Made by a program: the position numbers and the translations under genes
The notes under the pieces: generated by a model
Told to the model about the DNA's origin: nothing
Seen by the model: only the letters and a program-made list of their open reading frames with translations
Database searches by the model: none
Part shown: positions 25,701 to 38,169 of the stretch, piece by piece
How the letters are laid out: each line of letters opens with the position of its first letter
Position numbering within the stretch: the stretch's first letter is position 1
DNA from: Metopolophium dirhodum
Taxonomy: Eukaryota > Arthropoda > Insecta > Hemiptera > Aphididae
DNA length: 64,000 nucleotides
Reading direction: 5' to 3'
NCBI RefSeq assembly: GCF_019925205.1
Contig: NC_083567.1
Coordinates: forward strand, 15,686,001 to 15,750,000

Positions 25701-28700
25701 ACTCGTCCAATGTACCTATTTTTGTATGAGTACTTAATAAATTATGTTTAGCAGTAATAGCGGAAGTACTAGTATTAAATAATATGTTGTCTCTTGGGGT
25801 ATTAAGATGTGAAATAAAAGCCACCGAAATGATCTTTATTCTTTATAACCGGTCTCGTAAATCATAATTATGTAACAACATTGCGGCCAATGCAATGATT
25901 GCAATGATATATTTTGTGATGGGATTTCGTAGTAATATAATTTTTATCATTATACACACAACACACCACAAACATTCTAATGACTTTTTCCCTACAAATA
26001 CCAACCTATACACCCGGCAACGTTACTAATGTACAATCTATTATTTTTTCTTTTATCAAAATATGTGATCCAATAGGGCAATAAGTAATAATGATTAAAA
26101 AAATACAAGTTCAATGTTCAAACTCTGCACGTTACTTCGATTCATCCGTGAAACAATCACAAACCGAATCTCCGATACACCAAATTGAATAATATTATTA
26201 AAAATAGTTTAACAGTCACTTTCTCGAAATCGTGTGTTGGCGGAGTGGGGACGGTATTCGTCTTGTATATTTATTTATTTTTCAAAAGAATGTAGGCAGA
26301 AAATGACACGAAACTTCCTACATCCATAAATCTTTAATTTTATTTCATTCGAGCCTACCCACCACATCAGAACGAACGCGAACTACATAATATTATAATA
26401 TATGCTGTAACGTTGAATGCACACAATATAAACATATTACAATATTATGTTGCTTATGCCGCATTCGATTATTCTCTTATATAGTTACGCGATTTTAAGC
26501 CAATAATTAACGAACAATAATAATGTTACTTTATTGCTCTACATTACGTTGCGTTTAAATATTGTAAGAGCGTTGGACACTGTCCCTCCGTCGACAGAAA
26601 TGATCAAAACGGGGTGCGCCTAATAAGTGAAAGTATAATATAATAGTGGATTTTTTCTAATTTAATATTTAATTTATTATCATCATCGTTTGGTGATAGA
26701 TTTTTAACGAGAAAAATGTAGTCACGGGGCGTCGATTAAAATACAAATTATACAACCGAATCAAAATCGGACGACAGCGTGAACATCCACGGATTCGTTG
26801 CATCGTCGAAACAAAATGCGTTCGGGTGTGTTAAAATTAAAGCTCAAAACCGGATATGTTATATTGTTATGCAGGGTACGATTCGCACGCACAGCGTATT
26901 ATAATTTATAGCTAGGTCGTTGCCTGAGCCGGAGGTTTATCATGGAGGCGTGTCGGTGCGTTAAAACCGAAAGTGAATCTAACAAATTTCAACCACGGTT
27001 CTCTAACGGACCGAGGAGGTAATATTATATCTTGATAATATTATGATACACATTACTAAGGTTCATAAGTTACAGGAGCTAAAAAATATATTCGAAAAGA
27101 TAATAAATCAGAATATTAGTGCTGTGACAGAGATAAATGCACATCGCACCGATGTCGTTAAATTAATAGTCGACTACAACGATAACAATAAATAAAACCA
27201 ACATTAAATTATATTGAGTTTTATACTTTTATATTATTATTGAAATACACAGCTTAAGAAATAAAAAGACCAATATTTTTAGAAAATATTAAACTTGCAT
27301 ATTAATGTGTAAGAAAATCAAGAAATATGCATTATTTCCTTATAATTGATAAAATATGCATTTTAATTTTTTGATTTTTTAACCCCCCATAGTATAGCTC
27401 GGATTCCTAGTTTGGTCTGCTATAAATCGAGAGTATATAGTATAATATACAACTACTGAAATTTTCGTGCCTATATTACACATACTAGGAGCTACTCTGC
27501 GAACCACTGGCCAGAGATGGTCAGATTTTTATCTAGGTAATTATTCAAATGTATAATTTACAATATCATCCGAATAAATAATTTTCAAACAATCATTATC
27601 ATCACAATTATTATTTTTCCAATAATATTTAAATATCTTAATTCGAATAAAATAATGTTATCTAAATACAATTTTATAATAATGCCCTACTCTGCCACTG
27701 GCAACACAAACAGAACTTAAATCCAACAAACGTCTGTGTTGACAATCTAATATTATAATACTGCACGTATACGATTTTAATGAAATTTGATTCACACATA
27801 ATATTCAGTTTGTGTATAGTTATTCAGTACACAAATATCTTGGATTAAAATGGAAATAATATATATATCCGGTGTCCGAGTCTTCAGTTATTTTGGTCAC
27901 GTAAAAATGTTTATTTTCTTTAAAATTATACGAAATGGGCACCTAACCTAAGTAAAATAATTAATAATTGATACTTAAACAATACGATTGTTTGTCGGTT
28001 AAAGTGCGGACGCGTAATGTTATAACAATAATATTTACATCGAAATCAAAAGTGCAAGTATTATACATTTATAAATTATAATACTGTTTTCTGCTTAAGG
28101 AAACACTGGATAATTGTGAATACTAGGAATTGACCACGGTAGAACTATGACACGTGTTCAATGTTCATGCATATTTGGTAATTTACGAATAACACCAAAC
28201 GACTTTAATCAAATCGGAAATAAGTAGGAAAAATTGACAGGTAGTAGCAGTTGTAGTAATAATACAGCAATAAATTATTGTGTCCATACGAATTTCCCAC
28301 AACGACCAGAACAGCGGATTTCGTAATAGATTATAAATAATTTAACATTTTATATTAATTGTACGAAATATAAGTAGGTATTTTAACAATAAATATATTT
28401 ACTTAAATATTACATAGTGGTAACATAATAGCCGTAAACTGGAGACAAGAATCAACACTCGATCGTCAAGATTAATAAAAAAAAACTTGAGTATCTACGT
28501 ATGCCCCCAAAGTCTCTCGACGCAACGATTAACGAACAATAATAATATTATGTTAACATACCGGAGGAGTAGTGTGATTTTTTAGGCGGTTTCTGCTATT
28601 CGTTGTTTTCAACGTAAGTGCTTCGATAAAACAATGTATTGAAAAAAACAAATATAACACGGAGTCGAGTACCTATGTCCACTTGAAACTTCAAATGAGA

Positions 28701-29100
28701 CTATTAATATTGTGTCCATGTCGTACACGAACAAAAAGACTTACAGACACGATATTTTGTCTTTCCTGTATTATATGACAAATGATAATAATAATTGTTA
28801 GTAATAAATCTATAAGCTATATTAATCACGAAACATAGTATCGATATAGCGAAAATGACGAAACACACTGCACGCGCCACCAATCGTAGTAAATATTCAA
28901 AAATAAGTATTAAGCCGGGATCAAAGCTACGTCGTGTGTCGTGTCATGCGAGGGCGCGGACGCGTGGTAACTATACGGTTACAAACTTACAACTGGTCAT
29001 CATATTGGTTTAAAAGTTGAGCAGTAGTCAATTCTTGGTATAATCGGTTACAACTTGGTTCTTACATGATACCAAAGAAGTAACGCCAATCACAATACGA
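22721..29100. other. AT-rich intergenic DNA
   Basis: No coding exon, RNA gene or clear transposon was recognised. There are short A/T microsatellites, for example (TA)n near 25,085. Small reading frames here are AT-driven and lack domains. Confidence 0.45.
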
Positions 29101-29264
29101 TTTGATAATTGATCGATACCATTTATTGTACCTAACTGGTTACTGGTTACGACTTACGTTTAGCAGCGAATTGAGTCCTTCCCAGGCGCTGTCTAGCGCG
29201 CTGATAACATGTATCTGGTTGTATCGGTTCATTTCACGACACACTATCCTGTGGCTATAGCTCA

Positions 29265-29474
29265 TTGAGATCGTATTGGCTTAACCGGTCTGCAGTTGTA
29301 TTATCCTTTGGTTTCGGCCCAAAAAACGGCGATGTCGACGACGAACTGCAAACGCGAAAGCAACGGACTGTTAACGCGAATGCGACGGACTGCAAGCGCA
29401 AAGACGGTGCGCCGACAAACCAGGACGTGCAACTGTGCTGGGCGGTGTGGGTCGTAGGTACCTATTTTAAATGA
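29265..29474 (+). other. Unassigned small open frame with internal repeat
   Basis: A GC-richer 70-codon plus-strand frame containing short self-similar words (ACTGCAAACGCGAAAG, ACTGTTAACGCGAATG, ACTGCAAGCGCAAAG) that give a repeated (T)xNANAT/CKRK-type peptide. Possible donors (GTAGGT, GTACCT) occur at its end. I do not recognise it. It could be an exon or just a GC-rich patch. Confidence 0.2.
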
Positions 29475-32400
29475 ATTGGTTTTTACTATTTTCCTGTGAT
29501 ATCTCGCAACAAAAAAAAAAAACCAACAACTATAGTCCCCTTATGAGTATAATATAATACTATAAATAATATTCGACGGAATCTAATAATAGACGCGTCC
29601 ACTCTAAATGAAAATACTAGACTATGGTCGGGGTGTCGGGCAGAGGAGAGGACGCCTATATAAAAATAATATTAATAATATTACTGTATAACAAATTGTT
29701 TACTGTATAAATATGCTTGTGCATCTGATTTGTATACTGTACAGTGTACACTGTACACCACTGTAAATATGCAAACAATATCACATCCGTTTTTGTAAAG
29801 TTAAATTTGATATTAGATAACAATATAACACTTTGGAAACAAAACGAAGGCTTACTATAATAATAAATTATTAAAATTACTTAGTATGCACGGATATTAT
29901 ACCAGTATAAAGCAAAATTTAAATTTATCATGTATAATAATTATTTAGTAGTTTTTTTCAGTTGATCACTTAAAAAATTTAGATAATGGTTATTATACCA
30001 TTATTAGAGCTGACGTTGGACTTGACTATCTATCAGATTGAAGCAATTAGCATTTGAAAATAATAATATCAATTCTTGTTAGTTGTTGCTGTTATTATAT
30101 TATATTAATTTGATTGAACTATTGAAGTGTATAAGTATAACAATAGTAAAATACTTAAATATAATTTAATGGTAATAATCGTGTTTTCTGTTCGGTAACA
30201 TACCGTCAAGCAGAATTTATGTCATGATATTAATATAATATATTGATTATTAATGTATTATGTTTATTGTTTATATAGGTACAAGATACATGAGTATAAA
30301 TTATAATAATCCTTTAGAGACTTAAGTATAGCGATTATATTTGTACTTACCTTACCTAATTATGTTTAATGATGCAAAGTTAATGGAAAAATATCGTTTA
30401 TTCGTCGCGTGAAACATTAATTGCAGTAACAGACTGCTGTCACACCCCATACCATAAGAGTTCAACAATATTTAGTCAAATATAGTCTTAAACATGTAAT
30501 CACTTATCTAACATTCGAGCCATATAGGTTATCCTTGACATCGGTCCATAATACGTACCTACCCAGTAGTGTACCCTATGTATTAATATTTTGTACAATA
30601 ATTAATAAATTAATATTTTATCACGGAATACAAATAATTAAATAAATAATAATAATTACGATTCGTACTCGACAGTACATGAAAGTTATAAGTATGCGAA
30701 TTAAAATTATGTTAAAATTGGTCGAGTACTCGAGTTCTATTCTCCTCGCCATTTTTTTTTCTGTTTCGCTACTTATCGAAAAATATTATGAAACGACCTT
30801 CTTACAGCTGCGAACGGTAGGTGGCCCTATACAGCGCTTATCGTACACTCTGGCGGCCGCAGCATTGTTTGAAATCAACGTTTAGTATAAAAATACCGAG
30901 TACGGTAATTGTGTGTCGTCAATAGCATTTGTATTGCTAGTTTCTATGCAAACAAACAAATCAAGCCCTGTTTAGATAAATGTTCGCGCATAAAAATGTT
31001 TAACAGGTTTCTTGTATTATTGGAACCGTCAACCGGGCTCAAAAAAAATGTGCCGCTTGACAATGTTCTGAATATTTATGAAACTGTTCAAATTTTCCAA
31101 TGATAAAATTTTTTCGTAATAAAGTGTAAAACAATGTTCAGAACTCGGAACGCTATTTTTTTGCATGGAATTGGGCCGCTCGCGACATCTTTGACGCATA
31201 GTTTGAGAAACTTCTTCTTCTTATTCTTATTATTTTTTATAGAAACCTGAGGGCCTCGTAGTTGAGGTGGTGGCGGACCGCAACATGAGCGAACACTGAA
31301 ACTGAAAATGCATTGAAACAACTGAATAATTGTGTACCTTTTTTTTTATTTATTGTTTTATTTTGACTACGATTATATAAAAATCAATTGTCATCTAACT
31401 ATTATCATTGATTGTGTACATGTATAATACTACGTATAATCAATGCTATTGCCTATATATATTATAGGCGGTACTCGTACAATACGTATATTCATAATAT
31501 TTAATTAATATAATATTATAATGTTACTAGAATATTGTTATTTAGTTTTCAATATTAGTACACAATATTTCTTAAACGTCGTAGTAAAATATTCTCTTTG
31601 CTTATAATATTATAATATATATTTTTAATGCGTTAGATCAAAATATCAAGTACCTACGAGGCCTTGGTGTCTATATTTTATTATTTGAGAGAGGCTCGTC
31701 AGGCGGTACGCTGCGCCGCTTATTGCCACCACGGTATATAAGTATAATATAGTTGCAACACCGGAACCCAACTACACATTTAATATTATTAAATAATATA
31801 TGCATATATTATGTGTTTATGAACGGACGTAACAGCCCCTATTTTAGTGTGCACTGAGTAATACGTCGAAACAGCATGTGTGTGCTGTACGAAAATACAA
31901 ATGCGTATAGACTATTATAGAGTATAGACGTCAGACGTGTTGACGTGTGGTACCTACTCGTGGTAGACGTGTGATAAGAATTTAAAACAAGTAACAATCT
32001 AAGACAGTAAAAACAAGTTTATCTTATATAGGTTTTTCGAATCTTCCAAAAAATGTTCAACTAGCATATAGCTTACCATAATTTAGATTGACTATTGCAT
32101 GCAGTACTAATTATTTTTAATAGGAACGTAAAAAAATGTAAATATAAAATATAACAATCCGACGATCCACAACAATAATTTATTATATTCGTATTTATGC
32201 ATCTGTATATAAATATGAGTGCATAATATTTATAATCTATAATCTGTAAATAATAAATAATATCGCCCTAATGTCGAGCACGTTAAATAAATACATATTA
32301 TTTTGTCCTACGCACAAATAATTGTCTCGCACGCGTAGGTATATATATTATTATTATTATTAATAATATTATCGTTAAGGTCATTCGCGGGTATAATATG

Positions 32401-34080
32401 TTCCGTTTCTATTCATTTTTTTTTACGTCAGAATTTGTTATGACGACATGACGTAACTGATGATGAACTGCAGCTGCTAAATAAATTGTAATAATAATCA
32501 ACTATAATAAAGTCTTGGGCGCGCGCGTATTATTAATTTCTACCATATTTAGATATCATCTTATAATATTATACATGTTTTATATTTGACACCGAAGTCG
32601 CGACTCGTTGTGCGAAATCGTCGGCTCACAATAGTGTTATTTAATATGGGAGCAGGCGTGTGAAACTAAATAATAATGTGTACGTCAATAAGCCACCTTG
32701 GTATTCGTATTCGACGAAAGGACGCGGTAAAATGTTTTTCAAACAAACAGTATAATAATAATATAACATAGGTACTAAATAGTAAATAACGTAATAGGTA
32801 TGTCGCATACTATACATTTATAGTGTTATGAGGATAATGTTATATATATATATATATATATATATGCAATGATCATATGGGCTGGGATACTATATAGGTA
32901 CGAGTTACGAACGACAAATGACGGACGCGACCAACACCTATAGAACCCACCGCGATAATCGAATTATACATTCAGACCGTCAACTCTTCTTTCGAGTCGA
33001 ATCATTTTTTCCTCTCGTCATGATCCTCTGGCCCGCGTGTACGCGCATTTTATACTTTGAATAGGGAATATCCTGTGAATTCATTATAGACATTATCATT
33101 CGTCTCCGCGCATTGAATATAAATCAATCGAGCGTATTATGTGTCCATTTATACTTGTATATTATGTGCTGCAAACGTATCCACAATATATTATATTATT
33201 AAGTATCCTTGACGTTGCGCAGACAATCATCAACTAAAACATAATCATATTACATTATAGATATTTTTTATATATACAAATTAATGTACTTACGTCTGTG
33301 TGTGGCTTATATACTATTGGAAACTACTGATCCATTATTGGCACCACATTTTGCACACACATTCATCGAGAGTGTTCTTTGCTTCGTTTCTCAATCCATC
33401 ATAATATAGATTGCTATAATAGAATGGCTAACTAGTGAATTTTGTTTTAACTCATGAAAATCGGATATTTTTTGTCTATACATAAATAGGGTTGCCATTA
33501 TAGTTAGTATTAGTTATTATAGTTGGTACCGAGTAACCCATATAGTTACAGAAAAAATTTTTAAAAAAAATGTTATACCTATACTAGCTAATCCTCACAA
33601 TGCATTACCATATATGGAATGAATATTTTTAATATAAAAAATAATATTTAATTTATGTTTCTTATTAAAATGTATAGGTACACCAAAAGTTAATGTTCCT
33701 TTATTGTGGCTTATAGTTATAGTTTTAAAACTACGCAATCGATTTTGACGAATATTTCAGAGATTGTTCTTAGAAATATCAGGAACGTAACAGAGGTTGA
33801 ACAACGTTCGAAAATATACCTAATGTTATATCAAATCCACCGTAGTCGGATTTTCCATCTCGGTCAAATTAGTTGACAAAGCAAGGTACCTATACATCGA
33901 TGGCGATTTCCCCATGATCTGGATTAAGTATACCTATATACTAAAATCGAGATGCACCTACATAGCGCCGTATTATTGTATATTAATAATTGTTCGTTTT
34001 GTTGAACCAGCGAATATAGGTTAGTAATTTCTAAAATAATCGAAAAAGTTTCGTTTTAACATTCGCGCCGTAATAGTATA
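29475..34080. other. Intergenic DNA, AT-rich
   Basis: Apart from the exon-like pieces between 30.7 and 31.3 kb, the stretch contains only AT-rich sequence, a (TA)n microsatellite at about 32,842-32,868 and short inverted words (for example GTACAGTGTACACTGTAC near 29,740). Nothing else is supported. Confidence 0.4.
30709..31299 (+). other. Possible small secreted-protein gene or exon cluster (unproven)
   Basis: Three plus-strand pieces look exon-like. (a) From the ATG at 30709 a hydrophobic, signal-peptide-like start (MLKLVEYSSSILLAIFF) runs to a donor-like GTAGGT after LRT. (b) At about 31006 an acceptor (TTTAACAG) precedes short open frames, with an AATAAA at about 31,120. (c) At 31243-31299 a strong polypyrimidine tract and TAG acceptor lead into the GC-rich frame KPEGLVVEVVADRNMSEH and a TGA. 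Splice phases do not join them uniquely, so I do not give a gene model. Confidence 0.2.
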
Positions 34081-34084
34081 TTCT

Positions 34085-34195
34085 GTGGCAAGGGCGGGAA
34101 GTGATCTATTTCAGTCGCGGGCGACGTGTGCGGCACGAGCTGCAGGCAAGGGCCGCATTTCGCCCAAGACTGAAATTGCCTACCCGCACGAGCCA
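34085..34195. repeat. GC-rich imperfect inverted repeat (hairpin or foldback element)
   Basis: The left arm 34085-34133 (from TGTGGCAAGGGCGGGAAG through ATTTCAGTCGCGGGCGA to GTGCGGC) pairs imperfectly with the right arm 34151-34195 (GCCGCATTTCGCCC, then GACTGAAAT, ending GAGCCACA). The loop is about 17 nt. High GC in an AT-rich region and arms of about 45 nt argue for a foldback element or a structured RNA rather than chance. Confidence 0.55.
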
Positions 34196-34255
34196 CACAT
34201 ACTATTTTTTGTCACGTATCTGCGTTCATTTAACGACCAGACTATTCTACTAAAA

Positions 34256-34385
34256 CAATATTTCATGAAAGAAACGATTTGTTTTTATTTATTTTAAGCG
34301 TCATGCATGGAGGTTTTATATGAATATAAGATGTAACCAAAAGTTTATGTTTTGTAAGGACCGTGGTATAGATTTCAGTATAAAT
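34256..34385 (+). repeat. Direct repeat copy A flanking the hAT insertion
   Basis: The sequence from ACAATATTTCATGAAAGAAA to ACCGTGGTATAGATTTCAG recurs with about 85 percent identity by eye at about 35,430-35,556. The two copies flank the hAT remnant at 34450-35390, which appears to have inserted into an already duplicated dispersed repeat. Confidence 0.7.
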
Positions 34386-34449
34386 AATAATTATTATATT
34401 AAAATAAAATAAGAATAAAAAAATGTAATCAAGGCAAAGGCAATGCATT

Positions 34450-35390
34450 CAGTGGGGATAGATCCCCCCCCCCCGTGAATTTTTTTTCAATATTTATAAC
34501 AGTTTATAATTAAACATATTCTATAATGCATTAAATTTTGTTAAATTTTTTTTCTAAAAACAAATTACCTATCAACTATTATAAATTTCGACATAATGTC
34601 AGAATATGTTTATATGTGTTTATAATATGACATGACTATATTATTACCTAGACTTATATCTAGGAACTAGGATATTATTATTATTAATATTTTGTTAACA
34701 CAAAATAATATAATATGGGAATTATACCACTAGATGATTGAGAATTCTCAATAACAACCTGCTCTACACTTTCCCAGAACATTGGCCCATACGGGTGATA
34801 GTGCGGTCGGTAGGTATATTTTACAATATTACGTACCTCCAGCCGCAGGTCATTAGTTGGTTGAAAACTTGAAACATCGATCGCTTATTATTTGTCATAA
34901 CTCATAACTCTTAATATTTAGTTATCACCGTGATTCGTCTTTACTCTTTCGTACTCGTGTTTTCTACTGTGTGTCCGTGTAGTGTACTTACTAAAGTATA
35001 TTACTATTATACGGTCGGTGTCTTTTGTAATATTGACTTTTTTGTGTTTTTTATATTTTCACAATTACTATGTCTAATAAAAGGAAAATTACTAGATATT
35101 TTGATGCAAGTTGCTCTACTTCTAAACGCTCGGTGAATGAAAATATAAGTAAGATCACTAATATCGTTACAGAAAATCAAGTTGTGTACTTAGCGGTAAT
35201 ATTTTTAGTATGGCTGTTCATCGTGGGGTTATAAAGATAACATCCAACGAAGTACTGGACGAATTACCAAAAAAAAACAAAAAAATAGATTTACTAATAT
35301 ATAAAAATATTATTAATACTATAATATATTTATAAAGTCTGTGTGGTAAATGGACATTCCCCCCTCCCCGAAGATTCCCCCCCCAGACTG
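34450..35390 (+). mobile_element. hAT transposon remnant (941 bp) with 8-bp target-site duplication
   Basis: The element starts CAGTGGGGATAGATCC and ends CAGACTG, so the termini are inverted over CAGT with looser G-rich similarity further in. It is flanked by perfect 8-bp duplications AATGCATT (34442-34449 and 35391-35398), the hAT hallmark. Inside, a 54-codon plus-strand frame (35070-35234) begins MSNKRKITRYFDASCSTS. This resembles the N-terminus of the hAT-derived ZMYM/P52rIPK-like transposases, and a stop ends it quickly. Most of the transposase gene is deleted, so the copy is non-autonomous. Confidence 0.75.
35070..35234 (+). pseudogene. hAT transposase N-terminal fragment
   Basis: Fifty-four codons from ATG to TAA inside the 941-bp hAT element. 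The first 25 or so residues (KRKITRYFD, then a Ser/Lys-rich stretch) have the style of hAT transposase N-termini. The rest of the protein, including the DDE catalytic region, is missing. Confidence 0.5.
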
Positions 35391-35427
35391 AATGCATTAT
35401 GCGGGGATCTATGCAATAACCAAATTA

Positions 35428-35560
35428 TTATACGAAAACAATTTCATGAAAGAAAAATGTTTACGCGTCATGCAAGGAGATTATAATATGAATATAAGAT
35501 GTAACCAAAAGTTTATGTTTTATGAGGACCGTAGTATAGATTTTAGTGTCTGTTCAGAGG
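35428..35560 (+). repeat. Direct repeat copy B flanking the hAT insertion
   Basis: Second copy of the dispersed repeat at 34256-34385. They share GAAAGAAA, GCGTCATGCA and a long block including GTAACCAAAAGTTTATGTTT. It continues directly into the 31-bp tandem repeat at 35581. Confidence 0.7.
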
Positions 35561-35580
35561 ATACGCGTCATATCTGAGCT

Positions 35581-35674
35581 CAGTACTCTTTGGGATTTCC
35601 ATTTTACCACCCGGTACTTTTGGGGAATTCCACTTTACCGCCCGGTACTTTTTGGGATTTCCACTTTACCGCCC
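35581..35674. repeat. Tandem repeat, three units of about 31 bp
   Basis: Three consecutive units built on GGTACTTTTTGGGATTTCC followed by ACTTTACCGCCC, each about 31 bp with a few substitutions. The GC content is higher than the surroundings. Confidence 0.85.
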
Positions 35675-36233
35675 GCTGGCCGGAAAAACCTCGCTTTCCA
35701 ACGCTTCAACCGTCATCAAAAACTAAACTTTCGGTGCAGGCGTGATAAAAAATAATTTTTGTAGTGACAACTGCTGATCATACAAATTATAAAATGTATT
35801 ATTTAGGTACATAATATAAATTCTATATCATCTATTTTTTATAATTATCAGGCGAAACAATCAGCTAGTTATACTATACTTACATATTCTGTTTTCGGGA
35901 TATCTCTAAATAGTAAATTATGAGTACATTTTCGAAACATCCTTTATTATTCAAATTCAATAGTAGTGTACCTATGTGTAATTAATATTAAATAGGTATC
36001 TCGTTTGTACACTCGTTCGTAATAAATACAACAAGTTCAACAATAGAACGCGTAAGTACAAAAATAACACAATTATATTGTGTATTTCATACGCAAATGT
36101 AAAACGACCACTTAAACGTGCATACAATTGAGTCTAGAAAGTTTGGAAACCGTAATTTGTAGCCGAGATCATGCACAGATAACAAGCAATAGATAACAAT
36201 ATAATATAATATATAGACATATAGTTAAATACG

Positions 36234-36338
36234 GTATAGTGTATACGTCTGTGTACCATGTCTCATGAAGATTAGACCTAGAATAGTTCTAAATGCTCTA
36301 ATTCTAACCTTCATGCAGTATGCCTGTATACATTATAC
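36234..36338. ncRNA. 105-nt stem-loop, possible pre-miRNA or palindromic MITE
   Basis: The ends GTATAGTGTATAC (36234-36246) and GTATACATTATAC (36326-36338) pair. Further in, CATGAAGATTAGACCTAGAA pairs with CTAATTCTAACCTTCATG, and the loop is about 10 nt. The length, the 22-nt well-paired upper stem with small mismatches and the short loop fit an insect microRNA precursor, but I do not recognise a known mature sequence and a palindromic MITE is also possible. Strand cannot be told from symmetry. Confidence 0.4.
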
Positions 36339-36349
36339 ATTAATTATTA

Positions 36350-37900
36350 GGACGAGCCGCCGAACCTTGACACAATAATTAACCATCATGACTATAATAT
36401 GTACTATTATAAACTACACTAATTGTATTTATAAAATTAATAATCTCAACAGTTATGTAAAAAAATATTATATAGGTAGGTAATGTAAATATGATAGAAT
36501 TACCCTGTTTCCCGTTACCTACATAGATTTAGGATTTCCAAGTTTTCTGAACACATTATATTATTATATTTAATTTTTATGAAATTTCAAGGAAATAACC
36601 TAGGTAGGTACTATGATACTAAATCACCATCAAATTTCAAATAGATAAAGACGTATAATATGATATTATTCTGATTATTGCATAAAAATACTCGACGTTT
36701 TTATTTTTTGTACCTATACTGTCATAATAACTCGTGCAGTGGCCAGTCTTTCAATTATCTGTTAACATAATTCCGCTAAGACTGAAACCCAAGTAATGAG
36801 ATGATGAGACACAGAACTCGACAATCGAATTTTGTACGTGCGATGTATAAATGTATAATACCTAATAAATATTTTTCAGATCGAGCGGAGCGGCTGGTAC
36901 CTATTGGTTTTACAATAATGTGTTTATTTTTTCTTTTATGGGTCTGTTTTACCTTTTGGAGCAGTAAAAATACTTCAATTAAAATTAAAATTTCCTGATA
37001 GGAAAGTGAAACTATTTGATAATTTGAAAGGTCAAAAGTAAAAATGTCCCATTACTTTCATAATAATTGGGAAACACAAAAACAAATTAGAGAAAACTCG
37101 AACTTTTGCGCTAAACCAGTTATTAATAATAATTTTGATGTACTTAGTTGAAAAAAGAATAACCTTTAGATACTTGAAATTTTCTATGCTTAATATAAAA
37201 TTACTCTTTTTGAGCCATTTATAGTCGAAATAATTTTTTTTTCGATAAATGTTGATTTACGCTTAGTCAATAAGTTTGAAAATGTAATACAAGGTTCTTC
37301 ATAGATACTACTAGAATAAAAAAAGCTGACCGTAAATACAATATTTTTTTATGAGGGATAGAAGTTGGAATATTGACAAAATTCGCAAATAATTTTATGA
37401 TTGAAAAATGATAACTATAGTGTGTGGATTTGCAAATATATGTATTGTATTGCATTTTTTATCTTTGTTGTCGTGGATGAAGATAATCGAATGATTCCAC
37501 TTATTGTTACCACCATGGGCACAGTCCTATACACTACCATATAAGTCAATTCGACATCTCAAGAGGCGAGAAGTTTTTGCCGTTATAACATAAAAAATTA
37601 ACCCAGACAACATAGGCTCAAATCACAGGTGGCTAAGGGGACTAAGGGGCTAATATTAACCTTACACTAATTATTTTTACTATTTCATTTGTTCTGGTGT
37701 ATACATTGATCAGGTTTATTGTGTGTTAGCACAAATTATAAATATTCAGTTAAACAATTAATGTAAGTAAGTGTTACCTACATATTGTTTTATAAATTTT
37801 ACATATATTTGTAAAATAATCCGCAATTTTTGAAAAATGTGTAAAAGAAAGAGAGAAAACGTTTCGAAAAACTGGAAGTAGTGTGCTAAGCAAAAAGCGC
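36350..37900. other. Intergenic DNA without recognised feature
   Basis: AT-rich sequence. Short frames such as 36801-36998 are open but show no known domain or splice support. Confidence 0.4.
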
Positions 37901-37954
37901 GTGCATAGCGTGTGTGATCGAGTATGTTTTGCTACCGAGTTGATTCATTGATAG

Positions 37955-38165
37955 GTAGGTATATCAATTGTAAAAAGGTGGGTAAGTGGATGTCGCTCTG
38001 CTGTACAGAAGGTTACAAGTGGGTCACTGTAATGGATGGTCTTAAATTTGAATTCAATGATATTATTATATCATTGTATAAGAAAAACGATTCTGAGCGA
38101 AAACGGTCAGTCAGCCTATGATATTACCAAGTATATTTGATGATATTATTGTGAATAAAGTAATT
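37955..38165 (+). mobile_element. Truncated non-LTR-type repeat, plus orientation
   Basis: The sequence around TTAAATTTGAATTCAATGA and AAAAACGATTCTGAGCGAAA and on to GTCAGCCTATGATATTACC is matched, in reverse orientation, at about 39,060-39,310. It ends in AT-rich sequence. The dispersed nature and the partner's conserved 3' end suggest a 5'-truncated RTE/Proto2-like LINE or its derivative. Confidence 0.45.
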
Positions 38166-38169
38166 TATA

